From: Collimonas arenae
GTDB taxonomy: Bacteria > Pseudomonadota > Gammaproteobacteria > Burkholderiales > Burkholderiaceae_D
Assembly (NCBI RefSeq): GCF_000786695.1
Contig: NZ_CP009962.1
Span: forward strand, 5,208,001-5,272,000
Reading direction: 5' to 3'
Length of the DNA stretch: 64,000 nt
The stretch's first letter is position 1, and each line of letters opens with the position of its first letter. The notes under the pieces are model-generated. The model saw nothing but the letters and a program-made list of their open reading frames with translations, had not been told where the DNA came from and searched no databases. Below, piece by piece: positions 18,730-28,011 of the stretch. The position numbers were made by a program, and so were the translations under genes.

Positions 18730-19805
18730 TTGACCGGGCGCCACCGTGCGCCGTCTCCGGCCAGCCCTGAGAAAATCATTATCGGCACCGACTACAGCGC
18801 CATGGGCGACGATGGCCAGCTCGGGGTGATGGCGGCGCAATTGCAGGCGCAAGGTGCGATTGAGGTGTTGGGCATTACCGCCGTTTCCGGCAACCCATGG
18901 TTAAATCAAGGCGTCGCCAACGCTTTAAAAGCGATGGAAAGGCTGGGCGTCGGCTCCCGCATTGGCATCTACGCTGGCGCCAACACACCGCTCACGCATG
19001 ATCTGCAGACGGTGCAGGGAGAATTGGCCAAATTTCCCGGCGGCGACGGTTATCTCGGCGCATGGAATACACCGGAACCGCGCTCTGAGCTGGATCTCAA
19101 GGCACCGCCCGACGGCTTTGCGCAAAATACGGTTTTGCGGCGTGAAAGTGCGGTTGTCTTCATCGTCGACGCCGTCAAGCAACATCCGCACGAAGTGACC
19201 ATACTGGCGGTTGGCCCGCTCACCAATATTGCATTGGCTGTACTGCAGCATCCCAAAATCGTGCCGTTGATCAAACAGATCATCTACGTGGGCGGTGCAA
19301 TCGCGGTCCCCGGCAACACCACCGCCAACGCCGAGTTCAGCTGCTGGTTCGATCCTGACGCGGCGCAGATCGTCTTGCGCCAGCCGATTCCGCAGGTGAT
19401 GATTCCGCTCGATGTCGCCAGCTCCGTGATCATGGATAAAAAACGTATGACCGTATCGCCTACGATCCGGTAAAGCAAACCATCGTCACCAGGTTGCTCA
19501 AGCAATTCAACAGCGATGGTTACGACGGCAAATCCGGCTTCGAAACCGATCCGGGATACGCCGCCAACACCCTGACCATCGCGTATTTACTGGACCCGCG
19601 TTATGCCGTCGAAACGATGGACGCCTGGGTCGATGTCGACGTCAGTTTCGGCGTCAACGACGGCCGTACCCTGGTGTATCTCAAGAAGCCGCCGCCAATA
19701 TTGAAAAGGAAGCTGCACATCGTCAAACGCTTCGACAATGCACGCCTTTTTGCACTGTATGTCGATCTCATGACGCGGCCGGTGCCGGTAAAACCGGAAG
19801 GCTGA
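18730..19805 (+). pseudogene. Nucleoside hydrolase (IunH-like), frameshifted
   Basis: Two frames together make one inosine/uridine-preferring nucleoside hydrolase. The first (18730-19473) has KIIIGTDYSAMGDDGQLGV (Asp-rich metal site), ILAVGPLTNIALAV and a YVGGAIAVPGNTTANAEF block. The second continues from about 19443 with TYDRIAYDPVKQTIV and runs to 19805 with YAANTLTIAYLLDPR. The switch falls in the A6 run at 19438-19443 and needs one base re-read or restored. The start is also weak: TTG at 18730, preceded in frame by a lipoprotein-like stretch without a start codon. The enzyme would release ribose next to the rbs operon. Sequencing error in the A run cannot be excluded. Confidence 0.8.
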
Positions 19806-21020
19806 TCAGGCAGACAGGAAACGTTGCAATCTTTGCACACCATCCTCCAGACGCTCCAGCGAACTGGCAAAACACCAGCGCACATAGCCCTCGCCTTCCG
19901 CGCCAAAGGCATTGCCCGGAGCCAGCCCGAGACCGGCGTCGCGCACAAGTTGCTTGCACAGCGCCAGACTGTCGCTGACACCGTCGACACGGAAAAACAA
20001 ATACATCGCACCTTTCGGCCGCGGCGCGGTAATACCCGGCAGAGCATTCAAACTCTCATAGAGATAATCTCGCGCCTGGCGATAGCGGGCCACGGTGTTG
20101 TCGATAATTTCGTCGCCGCGTTCGATGGCGACAACGCCGGCGCGCTGCACAAACCCTGGCGCGCAAGACGTGTTGTATTCGATCAGTTTGCCGATATCTG
20201 TCATCAGCGCCGGCGGCGCCACTAGCCAGCCGAGCCGCCAGCCGGTCATCAACCAGGATTTGGAAAAACTGTTGGATGAAATCACCCGGTCGTCGGCATC
20301 GGCGATATCGAGGAACGAAGGCGCACATGGATGCGCTTCCGCTTGTTCGCTCGATTGTTCGTTCGAATTTTCGTTCGAATTTTCGTTGTATACCAGCCGC
20401 TCATACACGTCATCGGCAACGATCCAGATTCCGTGCCGGCGGCAATGCGCCAGCACGGCCTCCTGTTGCACGCGCGGCATGACCCAGCCTGTAGGATTGT
20501 TGGGCGAATTGAGCAGCACTGCGCGGGTATCCGGGGTCAAGGCATCCAGCAACTGTTGCAAGTCCAGCTCCCAGGTCTGGCCGAACTGCAAAGACACCCG
20601 TACGACTTCGGCGCCGAGTATTTTCGGGATTTCGCTGACGTTTGGCCACAGCGGCGTCACAGCCACTACCCGGTCGCCGGGACTGATGATCATCTGCGCC
20701 AGCACCATCAACGCAGAGACGCCGGATGAAGTCACAGCCACCCTGCTGGCGTCTAGTGGTTGATGTAGCGCGGACAAGTACTTGGCGATCGCCTCGCGTA
20801 ATGGAGGAATACCGTAGTTGTGGGTGTAAAACGTGTCGCCGTCGTCCAGTGCGGCCTTGGCGGCATCGCGGATAAAACCTGGCGTGACCTGATCCGGCTC
20901 GCCGAACCAGAACGGCAGCACATCGTCGCGGCCAATGCCGACATTGGCAACTTCGCGGATGCGCGAAGCACCCAGTTCACGTACGACAGCACGAGCAACG
21001 GCGGGGTGATCCAGAGACAT
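19806..21020 (-). CDS. PLP-dependent aminotransferase (class I/II)
   Basis: 404 aa, fold type I. Seen are FWFGEPDQVTPGFI, the NSPNNPTGW motif (Asn binding the cofactor), ADDVYERLVY with the Asp for the pyridine nitrogen, and NSFSKSWLMTGWRLGW with the Schiff-base Lys. The protein resembles aspartate/aromatic-type aminotransferases; the donor amino acid cannot be set. After the VYERLVY block it carries an Asn/Glu/Ser-rich insert (NENSNENSNEQSSEQ) encoded by a 12-bp tandem repeat. Its stop codon abuts that of the convergent nucleoside hydrolase (TGATCA). Confidence 0.9.
   Translation of the reverse strand: MSLDHPAVARAVVRELGASRIREVANVGIGRDDVLPFWFGEPDQVTPGFIRDAAKAALDDGDTFYTHNYGIPPLREAIAKYLSALHQPLDASRVAVTSSGVSALMVLAQMIISPGDRVVAVTPLWPNVSEIPKILGAEVVRVSLQFGQTWELDLQQLLDALTPDTRAVLLNSPNNPTGWVMPRVQQEAVLAHCRRHGIWIVADDVYERLVYNENSNENSNEQSSEQAEAHPCAPSFLDIADADDRVISSNSFSKSWLMTGWRLGWLVAPPALMTDIGKLIEYNTSCAPGFVQRAGVVAIERGDEIIDNTVARYRQARDYLYESLNALPGITAPRPKGAMYLFFRVDGVSDSLALCKQLVRDAGLGLAPGNAFGAEGEGYVRWCFASSLERLEDGVQRLQRFLSA
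20358..20388. repeat. 12-bp tandem repeat inside the aminotransferase gene
   Basis: The unit TTCGTTCGAATT occurs twice and then in part (TTCGTTG). It is in frame and encodes repeated Asn-Glu-Asn-Ser residues at a likely surface loop, so copy number could change without a frameshift. Confidence 0.75.
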
Positions 21021-21166
21021 GGCGATATCCGGTTAGCAGGAGTGAATTGCGATGCCGGCAACGCAGGCCGGCATCAGCGTAGCTTGTCAGGCAGTTTAGC
21101 CGAAAGTACGATGGCTGGTGGCATGGCAAAATCACCAAGCCAGTATGGCAATAGCTTGAGACGAAA

Positions 21167-21191
21167 AAAAGCCGCTCAACGAGCGGCTTTT
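21167..21191 (-). terminator. Rho-independent terminator of topB
   Basis: AAAAGCCGCTC / GAGCGGCTTTT form an 11-bp perfect stem with loop AAC, 18 bp after the topB stop. On the minus strand it is followed by a run of T. Confidence 0.9.
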
Positions 21192-21208
21192 CTGGTGCAC
21201 CCCGGCGC

Positions 21209-23854
21209 TTAGGCTGCCTTGCGTTTGGCGACCACTCTTTTAGGAGCTGCCGCTTTCGCCGCTGGTTTCTTGGCCGCAGGCTTTTTCGCTGCCGGTTTCT
21301 TTGCAGCCGCCTTGACTTCGGCCGCACCGTCTTCCGATTCAACCGCTGCCGCTTTGGCCTTCCCCTTGGCAGGAGCCTTGGCTTTGCGCTCTTCAAACTC
21401 GAAGCTCACCTTGCCATCCTTGCCCTTGACCAAAAAGGCCTTGAACGGACGGCGGGTGCGTTGCGAGATGAAGCCCGGCAGCAAATCGGTCTTGCCATCG
21501 TTGAGCAGCTTGACCATTTGTTCCGGCAGGATTTCCTGCTGGAGAATGATGCGGCCGCTGCGGAAATCGCAAGCCTTCGGTTTGGCCACGGCTTTTTCGC
21601 AAACGTAGGCCAGGCCCATTTCATACACGCCGCTGGCGCATTTAGGGCATGGGCCCAAGGCGGTCTGGCCGGTGAAGTCGACGCCTTCGCCGTCTTCACT
21701 TTCATCGTTCTGGCCGAAATCGAATTCCAGCTTGAAGTTCTTGATCTCTTCATCGCGGCTGATTTTCAGGATCGCGGCAAACGGCCGACCCATCTTCGAG
21801 CGGAAACCCTGCAGCGGACCAATGGTGCGATTGGTCAGCAATTCTTCGACTTCCGGAATTTCAAACTGACGACTACCCGGCGTCTTGCTCATCGAGAATT
21901 CGCACTTGGTGCAGGCGAAGCGGCGATAATTTTCCTTGACCACGCTGCCGCAATTCGGGCACGGCGCCAGCAAGGTAGCGTAGTCGCCCGGGATCGTATC
22001 GTTGTCGTATTCTTTGGCGCGCTTGACGATGATCTGGGTCAGCTGCGCGATTTCACGCATGAATTCTTCACGGCTGATGGTGCCGCGTTCGATCTGCGAC
22101 AGCTTGTGTTCCCACTCGCCGGTCAGTTCAGGTTCTGTCAGTTCATCGACGCCGAGACCGTGCAACAAGGTCATCAGCTGGAACGCCTTGGCGGTCGGGA
22201 TCATTTCCCGGCCTTCGCGCAGCAGGTATTTTTCGTTCAGCAAACCTTCAATGATCGCAGCGCGCGTTGCCGGCGTGCCAAGGCCCTTGCCAGCCATCGC
22301 TTCGCGCAGATCACCGTCGTCCAAGAGCTTGCCGGCGCCTTCCATGGCCGACAGCAGGGTTGCTTCCGTATAACGCGCGGGCGGCTTGGTCACCAGGCCG
22401 TTGGCGGTAATCTTGTCGGTTTTGACCTTCTCATCCTTGGCCACGGCAACCAGCGTGCCGCTATTTTCCGTGTCCTTCTCGTCCGCGGCTTCCTTGCCGT
22501 AGATGGCCAGCCAGCCCGGATTGGTCATGACCTTGCCCTCAGTCTTGAACTGATGGCCGGAGACTTCCGTGTAGCGGGTGGTGACCTGGAACTCGGCTGC
22601 CGGGAAAAACACCGCCATGAAACGGCGCGTCACCAGGTCGTACAGTTTTTGTTCCGGCTCCGACAGATTCTTCGGCGCCTGCGGAGTCGGGATGATCGCA
22701 AAGTGATCGCTGATCTTGGTGTTGTCGAAGATCCGCTTGTTCGGCTTGACCCACCCCTTGTTCAGGATCTGGGCAGCGAACTGCTGGTAATTATTGTTCT
22801 CAGAAACCGTTTCCAATGTCTGCTTGACTGTGTTCAGGTAGTCTTCCGGCAAGTGGCGCGAATCGGTACGCGGGTAAGTCAGCACCTTGTGCTTTTCGTA
22901 CAGCGCTTGCGCCAGGCCGAGGGTATTCTTGGCGGAGAAGCCGAAGCGCGAGTTGGCTTCGCGCTGCAAACTGGTCAGGTCGAACAGCGCCGGCGCCATC
23001 GAAGTAGTCGGTTTGGATTCTTCACGCACCGAACCCAGCTTGCCACGGCAGGCGGCGACGATGGATTCCGCCGCGGCCTTGCTCCACAGGCGCTCGGCCC
23101 GCTTTTCCGGATCGGTTTCGTCCTTCTTGTGCGCGGTATCGAGCCAACGGCCTTCGTAGATGCCTGCGGCGCAGACAAAATCTGCGCGCACTTCCCAGAA
23201 ATCGCGCGGCACGAACTTCTTGATCTTCTCTTCACGGTCGACCACGATCGACAGCGTGGGTGTCTGCACCCGGCCGACGGTAGTCAGATAGAAGCCGCCT
23301 TCTTTCGAATTGAACGCAGTCATGGCGCGCGTGCCGTTGATACCGATCAGCCAATCCGCTTCGCTGCGGCAGCGGGCGGCATCGGCCAGCGGCAGCATGT
23401 CCGCGTCGTCACGCAAATGCGCAAAACCGTCGCGTATCGCGCCCGGCGTCATCGATTGCAGCCACAACCGCTTGATCGGCTGCTTGGCTTTGGTATGTTG
23501 CGCGATCAGACGGAAAATCAGCTCGCCTTCCCGCCCGGCGTCACATGCGTTGATCAGGGACGTGACATCTTTGCGCTTGATCAGCTTGTTGAGCACCTTG
23601 AGACGCGACTCGGTCTTGGCGATCGGGTTCAGCGCGAAATGCGGCGGGATCATCGGCAGATGGGTGAAGGTCCATTTACCGCGTTTGACGTCGTATTCTT
23701 CAGGTACGGCGATTTCCAGCAGATGGCCAACGGCCGATGACAGGACGTATTCGTCGGATTCAAAGTACTCATCGTGCTTGGTGAAGCCGCCGAGCGTCTT
23801 CGCGATATCGTTCGCGACAGAAGGTTTCTCGGCAATGATGAGGGTCTTGCTCAT
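21209..23854 (-). CDS. topB: DNA topoisomerase III
   Basis: 881 aa, type IA topoisomerase. The N-terminal TOPRIM domain (TLIIAEKPSVANDIAKTLGG, then NACDAGREGELIF) is followed by the catalytic region TYPRTDSRHLPEDY with the active-site Tyr. The C-terminal half has zinc-ribbon-like segments (CPNCGSVVKENYRRFACTKC, CPKCASGVYEM) and ends in a basic repeat tail of AAKKP units, common in betaproteobacterial DNA-binding proteins. It relaxes negatively supercoiled DNA and decatenates molecules. Placed downstream of dprA and smg on the same strand. Confidence 0.95.
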   Translation of the reverse strand: MSKTLIIAEKPSVANDIAKTLGGFTKHDEYFESDEYVLSSAVGHLLEIAVPEEYDVKRGKWTFTHLPMIPPHFALNPIAKTESRLKVLNKLIKRKDVTSLINACDAGREGELIFRLIAQHTKAKQPIKRLWLQSMTPGAIRDGFAHLRDDADMLPLADAARCRSEADWLIGINGTRAMTAFNSKEGGFYLTTVGRVQTPTLSIVVDREEKIKKFVPRDFWEVRADFVCAAGIYEGRWLDTAHKKDETDPEKRAERLWSKAAAESIVAACRGKLGSVREESKPTTSMAPALFDLTSLQREANSRFGFSAKNTLGLAQALYEKHKVLTYPRTDSRHLPEDYLNTVKQTLETVSENNNYQQFAAQILNKGWVKPNKRIFDNTKISDHFAIIPTPQAPKNLSEPEQKLYDLVTRRFMAVFFPAAEFQVTTRYTEVSGHQFKTEGKVMTNPGWLAIYGKEAADEKDTENSGTLVAVAKDEKVKTDKITANGLVTKPPARYTEATLLSAMEGAGKLLDDGDLREAMAGKGLGTPATRAAIIEGLLNEKYLLREGREMIPTAKAFQLMTLLHGLGVDELTEPELTGEWEHKLSQIERGTISREEFMREIAQLTQIIVKRAKEYDNDTIPGDYATLLAPCPNCGSVVKENYRRFACTKCEFSMSKTPGSRQFEIPEVEELLTNRTIGPLQGFRSKMGRPFAAILKISRDEEIKNFKLEFDFGQNDESEDGEGVDFTGQTALGPCPKCASGVYEMGLAYVCEKAVAKPKACDFRSGRIILQQEILPEQMVKLLNDGKTDLLPGFISQRTRRPFKAFLVKGKDGKVSFEFEERKAKAPAKGKAKAAAVESEDGAAEVKAAAKKPAAKKPAAKKPAAKAAAPKRVVAKRKAA

Positions 23855-24144
23855 AGTGTTGTCTCGACAGTAGCGCGCTATGTTTCAGCGCATTTTTTTG
23901 CTTTTGCTCGCCATGGCTTGGTCTTGGGCCATCACGGCAATTCGGAATTTTTGGTTGCTTGAGAGAAATTCTCTCATTAATATACCAGTCGCACCAGACG
24001 ATTTCTCTGTCAACTCCCTGGCTGACATCAAAATTGCGTTGCGGTTAGCAATTATTGCGGCCAATGATAAGCGGGTTGTTGGGAAAGTCGCAAGCGGGGC
24101 AGACTGTAGTCTTGCCAGCATACGTCAGATGGCGCTTGGTGCGG
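23855..24144. other. Intergenic region between smg and topB
   Basis: No convincing gene. It holds a perfect palindrome GAGAGAA-A-TTCTCTC at 23961-23975 that could be an operator or hairpin before topB. It also holds a short frame on the minus strand just after smg (about 24066-24145) that reads TTVCPACDFPNNPLIIGRNNC and stops, without a visible start codon. Confidence 0.5.
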
Positions 24145-24624
24145 CTAATGCAAGAGACGTGGTTCAGGATCCTCGTCTTCGTCGAGAAACAGCTCGTCGA
24201 ACATCAGACCGTCCGGTTCCTTACCCTGGCTCCATAGCACCATCAGCACGATCACCTTGAGTTTGTCGAGCGGAACCGGGGTCTCGCTGACGGTCAGTGC
24301 GCGCTCGATCACAATCTCGCGTTGCACCGGATTGAGCATCTTGGCCGACTCCAGGAACTGGATAAACCCGATCGCAGCGATCCCCAGCACGTCAATTTCC
24401 TGCTGGGCGTAGATGCGGATGCCAAAAGAAAAAGAAGTTTGCTGCGGATACTTGTCAGCGAATTCGTGGTTGGCTTCGGCCAGATCGGTCAGCCAGCCAA
24501 GCGCTTTGGTGATTTCGTCTTCTTCAAAACCGATCGCCGACAGCTTCTTGACCAAGGCCTCCGGTTCAGGGCAGGCATCGGGCCGGTAATAAGTTTCATA
24601 CAGATAAACAAGGACTTCAAACAT
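24145..24624 (-). CDS. smg: Smg (DUF494) family protein
   Basis: 159 aa, starting [20 protein letters not shown], with [16 protein letters not shown] and the acidic C-terminal stretch LDEDEDPEP. This is the Smg/DUF494 family, widely conserved next to dprA and topoisomerase genes. No enzymatic motif is seen and the precise role is unknown. It is a cytoplasmic protein in the dprA-smg-topB series. Confidence 0.93.
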   Translation of the reverse strand: MFEVLVYLYETYYRPDACPEPEALVKKLSAIGFEEDEITKALGWLTDLAEANHEFADKYPQQTSFSFGIRIYAQQEIDVLGIAAIGFIQFLESAKMLNPVQREIVIERALTVSETPVPLDKLKVIVLMVLWSQGKEPDGLMFDELFLDEDEDPEPRLLH

Positions 24625-24807
24625 GGTTCTACTGTATCGCTAAGGTAAGGGTATGACAAGTAAAGTGCAACGCAGCCGAGAAATGCATTTCAACAATGTT
24701 GCAGCTTCGAGCGCCAGTATACGTATATTAGTATCGCAGGATTTAGGTAAAGCTGCCTGAAATGACGGAATGCCCCTCAAATACCGTTCAGATGCAGTAT
24801 GGCAAGA

Positions 24808-25941
24808 TCAATCGATACGCCGGTATAAGCCGCCGGGTAAGACTTCGATCAGGCCCGCCAGCTCCAGTTCAAGCAACTGGCCGTTCAGGCTGGCCGCGTC
24901 GCTCTCGCAGCGCGCCGCCAGGACATCGAAACTGATCGGATCATACCCGAGTTGCCGCAACAGCCTTTGATTGTCGTCGGCCATGGCGGCAATATCTTCA
25001 TCGGCTTCCCCTGCGATCTGCGCCTCGTTGTTAGCCGCGCCGCCGCCCGCATGTACTGCTGCGGTCCGGTGGAAAGTACCCAATTCTTCCAGAATATCCT
25101 GCGCCGATTCCACCAGCTTGGCGCCTTGCTTGATCAGTTGATGGCATCCCTTCGACAGCGGCGAATGGATAGAGCCAGGGATCGCAAAGACATCCCGTCC
25201 CTGTTCGGCAGCCATCCTGGCGGTAATCAGCGAACCGGACTGTGCTGCCGCCTCCACCACCAGCACGCCCCGCGCCAGGCCGGAAACGATGCGATTGCGG
25301 CGCGGGAAGTTGGCCGCTATGCCTGGCATGCCCAGTGGGTACTCGCTGACAATGCAACCCGCTTCAGCGATCTGATGCGCCAGCCCGCGATTGCGCGCCG
25401 GGTAGACAATGTCGGCGCCCGTTCCGATCACGGCTATCGTGCTGCCGGACTCAGGATAGCCCGCGGCGCCACGCAAAGCGCCATGATGGGCAGCGGCATC
25501 GATCCCTAAAGCCAGGCCTGAAATGATGGTCAGGCCACGCTGGCTGAGGATTTCGGCAAAGCGGTCGGCGTTGGCGATACCTTGCGCGGTCGCATTGCGG
25601 CTCCCGACCACCGCCATCGCCGGTCGTACCAGCAATTCGGCGCGGCCCTTCACATACAGCATCAGCGGCGGGTCGGCGATATCCAGCAACGCTTGCGGAT
25701 AAGCGACGTCAGCCAGAGTAATGAGTTGGTTGGCTGAATGCTGCAGCCATTCCAGGGTGCGGTCGATGAGCGCCTGGGTGGCGTCCGATGGCGGCGCCAG
25801 CAAAGCATAGGCGACGCGCTCAGGCACCACTTTGTGCAAGGCAGAAAAAGAAGCGGAAAAGATGTTCTCGGGTAAACCGAAGGCCGCCAGCAACCGGCGC
25901 CCTGTTTCGGCGCCGACACCGGCAGTCTGTTCGAGACGCAA
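24808..25941 (-). CDS. dprA: DNA-processing protein DprA
   Basis: 377 aa from the TTG at 25941. It has the Rossmann-like DprA core (AVVGSRNATAQGIANADRFA, IISGLALGIDAAAHHGAL, NFPRRNRIVSGLARGVLVVEA, ITARMAAEQGRDVFAIPG) and a C-terminal winged helix. DprA loads RecA on incoming single-stranded DNA in natural transformation. The start is odd: the conserved N-terminal block DELAAWLRLEQT continues about 9 codons upstream of the TTG in the same frame, and the frame stays open toward the LysM gene, but no ATG, GTG or other TTG lies in it. An ATG at about 26009 is one frame off. Either TTG/CTG is used or a frameshift separates the start. Confidence 0.87.
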   Translation of the reverse strand: MRLEQTAGVGAETGRRLLAAFGLPENIFSASFSALHKVVPERVAYALLAPPSDATQALIDRTLEWLQHSANQLITLADVAYPQALLDIADPPLMLYVKGRAELLVRPAMAVVGSRNATAQGIANADRFAEILSQRGLTIISGLALGIDAAAHHGALRGAAGYPESGSTIAVIGTGADIVYPARNRGLAHQIAEAGCIVSEYPLGMPGIAANFPRRNRIVSGLARGVLVVEAAAQSGSLITARMAAEQGRDVFAIPGSIHSPLSKGCHQLIKQGAKLVESAQDILEELGTFHRTAAVHAGGGAANNEAQIAGEADEDIAAMADDNQRLLRQLGYDPISFDVLAARCESDAASLNGQLLELELAGLIEVLPGGLYRRID

Positions 25942-26039
25942 CCACGCTGCCAGTTCATCGGCATCGGTTGCTGCCGGATGGTGGCTTAGACCGGCGCCAC
26001 CATCGTCATGGAGATTATCGTTATTAACAGCAAAAACCT

Positions 26040-27113
26040 TTATTGAGGCGATCTGGCGATGTCGCCGATATCGACCGTATTTTGGACTTCCATGATCAGG
26101 CCATACGAAATATGGTTGAACACGCGGAAGATGAACAGGGTACCGTATTGTTCGTCCGGCAGCTTGACCTTCTTGTTGTGATCCGCAGGATCTTTGATTG
26201 TGGAACCCAAACGCGACAGCTGCAGCACGGTGCCGACATCGATATTGTCAGCCTTGCCCTGATTGATCGTCGCGATCTGGTTCTGCGCCGCCGTTGCCAC
26301 GCCACCGTAAATGGAGACGATACGGGCGTCGACATTACCGGCCGGCGCATGCGGCACATAATTCAAAATCGGCTCGACCGGACGCGGAATGATGCGGTCG
26401 CCGACCTGCATTTCTTCTTTAGTGTCGACTACGCTGAAAGTTGCGGCCTCATCCGGCGTGCTGCCCCGGCGCTCCAGCTTCAGGGTGCCCAGAAACAGCG
26501 CTTCATTGGCGATCACCTTGCCGGTTACCGGATCCTTGAGCGGGTTGCCGGGACGAAATACCTGGAACGTGGTCGCATCGGCAAGGTCGCCGCGCACATA
26601 GGCTTTATCGCCCTTGCCCAAATTCACATGGCCTTCCTGCACGGCCACGATATGCGGCGCCGTTTTCAGGTCGTCGCCTTCGATGATCAGCGGTTGCGAC
26701 AGGAAAGGGCCGATCTTGTCTGTGGAAATAGAGGAGATGGCGTCACGGCCGATACCTTGCACCCGTGTTTGCGGTGACAATTTAACCACGCCCGGCTCGC
26801 CGCTGGTTGCGTTACCCAGGCGCAGACGGCCGCTGGCGCGGTCGAAATACACGATCTGGCCCGGATAGATCCAGTGCGGATTATGAATCTGGTCCTGATT
26901 CAGGCCCCACACCTGCGGCCAGCACCATGGATGCTGCAAGAACTGACCGGAAATTCCCCACAGCGTATCGCCACGCACTACCACGTGCTGATCCGGGGCA
27001 TTCGGCAAAAACTCGCAACGCATGGGCTTGACTGCCTGCGCATAGGCCATGCTGGAAATGCCAAATCCGGTGCATAAAGCAAGAAGGAGTGCAGCTGTGC
27101 TAAACTTTTTCAT
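26040..27113 (-). CDS. Secreted LysM domain protein
   Basis: 357 aa with a signal peptide (MKKFSTAALLLALCTGFGIS, cleaved near AYAQ). It has one N-terminal LysM domain, VVVRGDTLWGISGQFLQHPWCWPQVWGLNQ followed by HNPHWIYPGQIVYF, which binds peptidoglycan glycan strands. The rest (about residues 110-357) has beta-rich repeats without a catalytic motif. It is a conserved neighbour of dprA in Burkholderiales and divergent from def. Its product is probably periplasmic and wall-associated. Confidence 0.9.
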   Translation of the reverse strand: MKKFSTAALLLALCTGFGISSMAYAQAVKPMRCEFLPNAPDQHVVVRGDTLWGISGQFLQHPWCWPQVWGLNQDQIHNPHWIYPGQIVYFDRASGRLRLGNATSGEPGVVKLSPQTRVQGIGRDAISSISTDKIGPFLSQPLIIEGDDLKTAPHIVAVQEGHVNLGKGDKAYVRGDLADATTFQVFRPGNPLKDPVTGKVIANEALFLGTLKLERRGSTPDEAATFSVVDTKEEMQVGDRIIPRPVEPILNYVPHAPAGNVDARIVSIYGGVATAAQNQIATINQGKADNIDVGTVLQLSRLGSTIKDPADHNKKVKLPDEQYGTLFIFRVFNHISYGLIMEVQNTVDIGDIARSPQ

Positions 27114-27156
27114 ATTGTTTCCGGTGAATACTGCGTTAAATTGGCGCCTACATCGC

Positions 27157-27219
27157 AGGAGCCCGTCGGTCTCAGGGGATCAAAGCGTAAGCTGATCTTC
27201 CCAAGCCCGGCAGGCTCCT
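27157..27219. repeat. REP-like long hairpin between the LysM gene and def
   Basis: Outer arms AGGAGCC / GGCTCCT and inner pairings (GTCGG with CCGGC, GGGGATCA with TGATC..CCC) fold about 63 nt into one extended hairpin around AAGCGTAAGC. Read on the minus strand, GTAGGAGCCTGCCGGGCTTG looks like pseudomonad REP sequences. Confidence 0.6.
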
Positions 27220-27362
27220 ACTGGTTCGTCGCCATGGCATTTGATCTAGGTAAAGTAAAAGAAAGCAAAAAACTTGCCATAGTGAATCAAATTTTGCCCA
27301 TAAACGATTGAACTAGCAAGAGAAAACCCCTTCCAAACCGCCTAATTGTTACGCATTCAAGC

Positions 27363-27893
27363 ATGTCCTTATTAAATATTCTCCGTTATCCCGACGTCCG
27401 CCTGCACAAAATTGCCAAGCCAGTGACAGTTTTTGACAGTCGGTTAAAAAAATTGATCGCCGACATGGCCGAAACCATGTACGAAGCGCCCGGCGTCGGC
27501 CTGGCCGCTTCGCAAGTCGACGTGCACGAACAACTGGTGGTAATCGACACCTCCGATAGCGGCACCGATCTGCGAGTGTTCATCAATCCGCAAATTCTCT
27601 GGGCCAGCGAAGAAAAACAGATTTACGACGAAGGCTGCCTGTCGGTGCCTGGCGTCTACGATGGCGTCGAACGCCCTGCGCGGGTGAAAGTACGCGCGCT
27701 GGATGCTGACGGCAATCCGTTCGAAGTCGACGCCGATGGTTTGCTGGCGGTTTGCATCCAGCATGAAATGGATCACTTGCAAGGCAAGGTATTCGTTGAA
27801 TACTTGTCACCGTTGAAGCGCAACCGGATCAAGGCCAAGATGATCAAGGAAGAACGCGAGCTCAAACGCGACAAGCAATACGGCACCAGATAA
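27363..27893 (+). CDS. def: Peptide deformylase
   Basis: 176 aa with all three deformylase motifs: [11 protein letters not shown] (GxGLAAxQ), EGCLSVPG (metal-ligand Cys) and HEMDHLQGK (HExxH). It removes the formyl group from the N-terminal methionine of new proteins, using Fe2+ or a similar metal. It is followed by fmt on the same strand, the usual def-fmt pairing, with a long hairpin between them. Confidence 0.97.
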   Translation: MSLLNILRYPDVRLHKIAKPVTVFDSRLKKLIADMAETMYEAPGVGLAASQVDVHEQLVVIDTSDSGTDLRVFINPQILWASEEKQIYDEGCLSVPGVYDGVERPARVKVRALDADGNPFEVDADGLLAVCIQHEMDHLQGKVFVEYLSPLKRNRIKAKMIKEERELKRDKQYGTR

Positions 27894-27910
27894 GTATCTT
27901 TTCCATGTTG

Positions 27911-27960
27911 CGGGACAAATTGCAAGAAGCGCCTCGATGCGGATCTTGCAGTTTGTCCCG
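27911..27960. repeat. 17-bp inverted repeat between def and fmt
   Basis: CGGGACAAATTGCAAGA (27911-27927) pairs with TCTTGCAGTTTGTCCCG (27944-27960) with a single G-T wobble; the loop is 16 nt. No T run follows, so it is not a classical terminator. Confidence 0.8.
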
Positions 27961-28011
27961 TAGTCATTTTGGCCACCACCCAATCCAGTCTCATCCAGCT
28001 AAATTGCATCC

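Noticed and set aside
19435..19446. Programmed -1 frameshift at the A6 run of the nucleoside hydrolase
   Set aside because: In frame the bases read GAT AAA AAA CGT, so the P-site codon would slip onto TAA. This is not a standard slippery heptamer, and nucleoside hydrolases are not known to use frameshifting. Mutation or read error is simpler.
21461..23740. 759-codon open frame antisense to topB
   Set aside because: It mirrors the coding frame of a well-supported gene. Long antisense frames are expected in GC-rich coding DNA, and the predicted protein is His/Arg-rich without motifs.
23880..24260. 126-codon plus-strand frame between topB and smg
   Set aside because: Half of it is antisense to smg and the rest has no motif; a hydrophobic start alone is not enough support.
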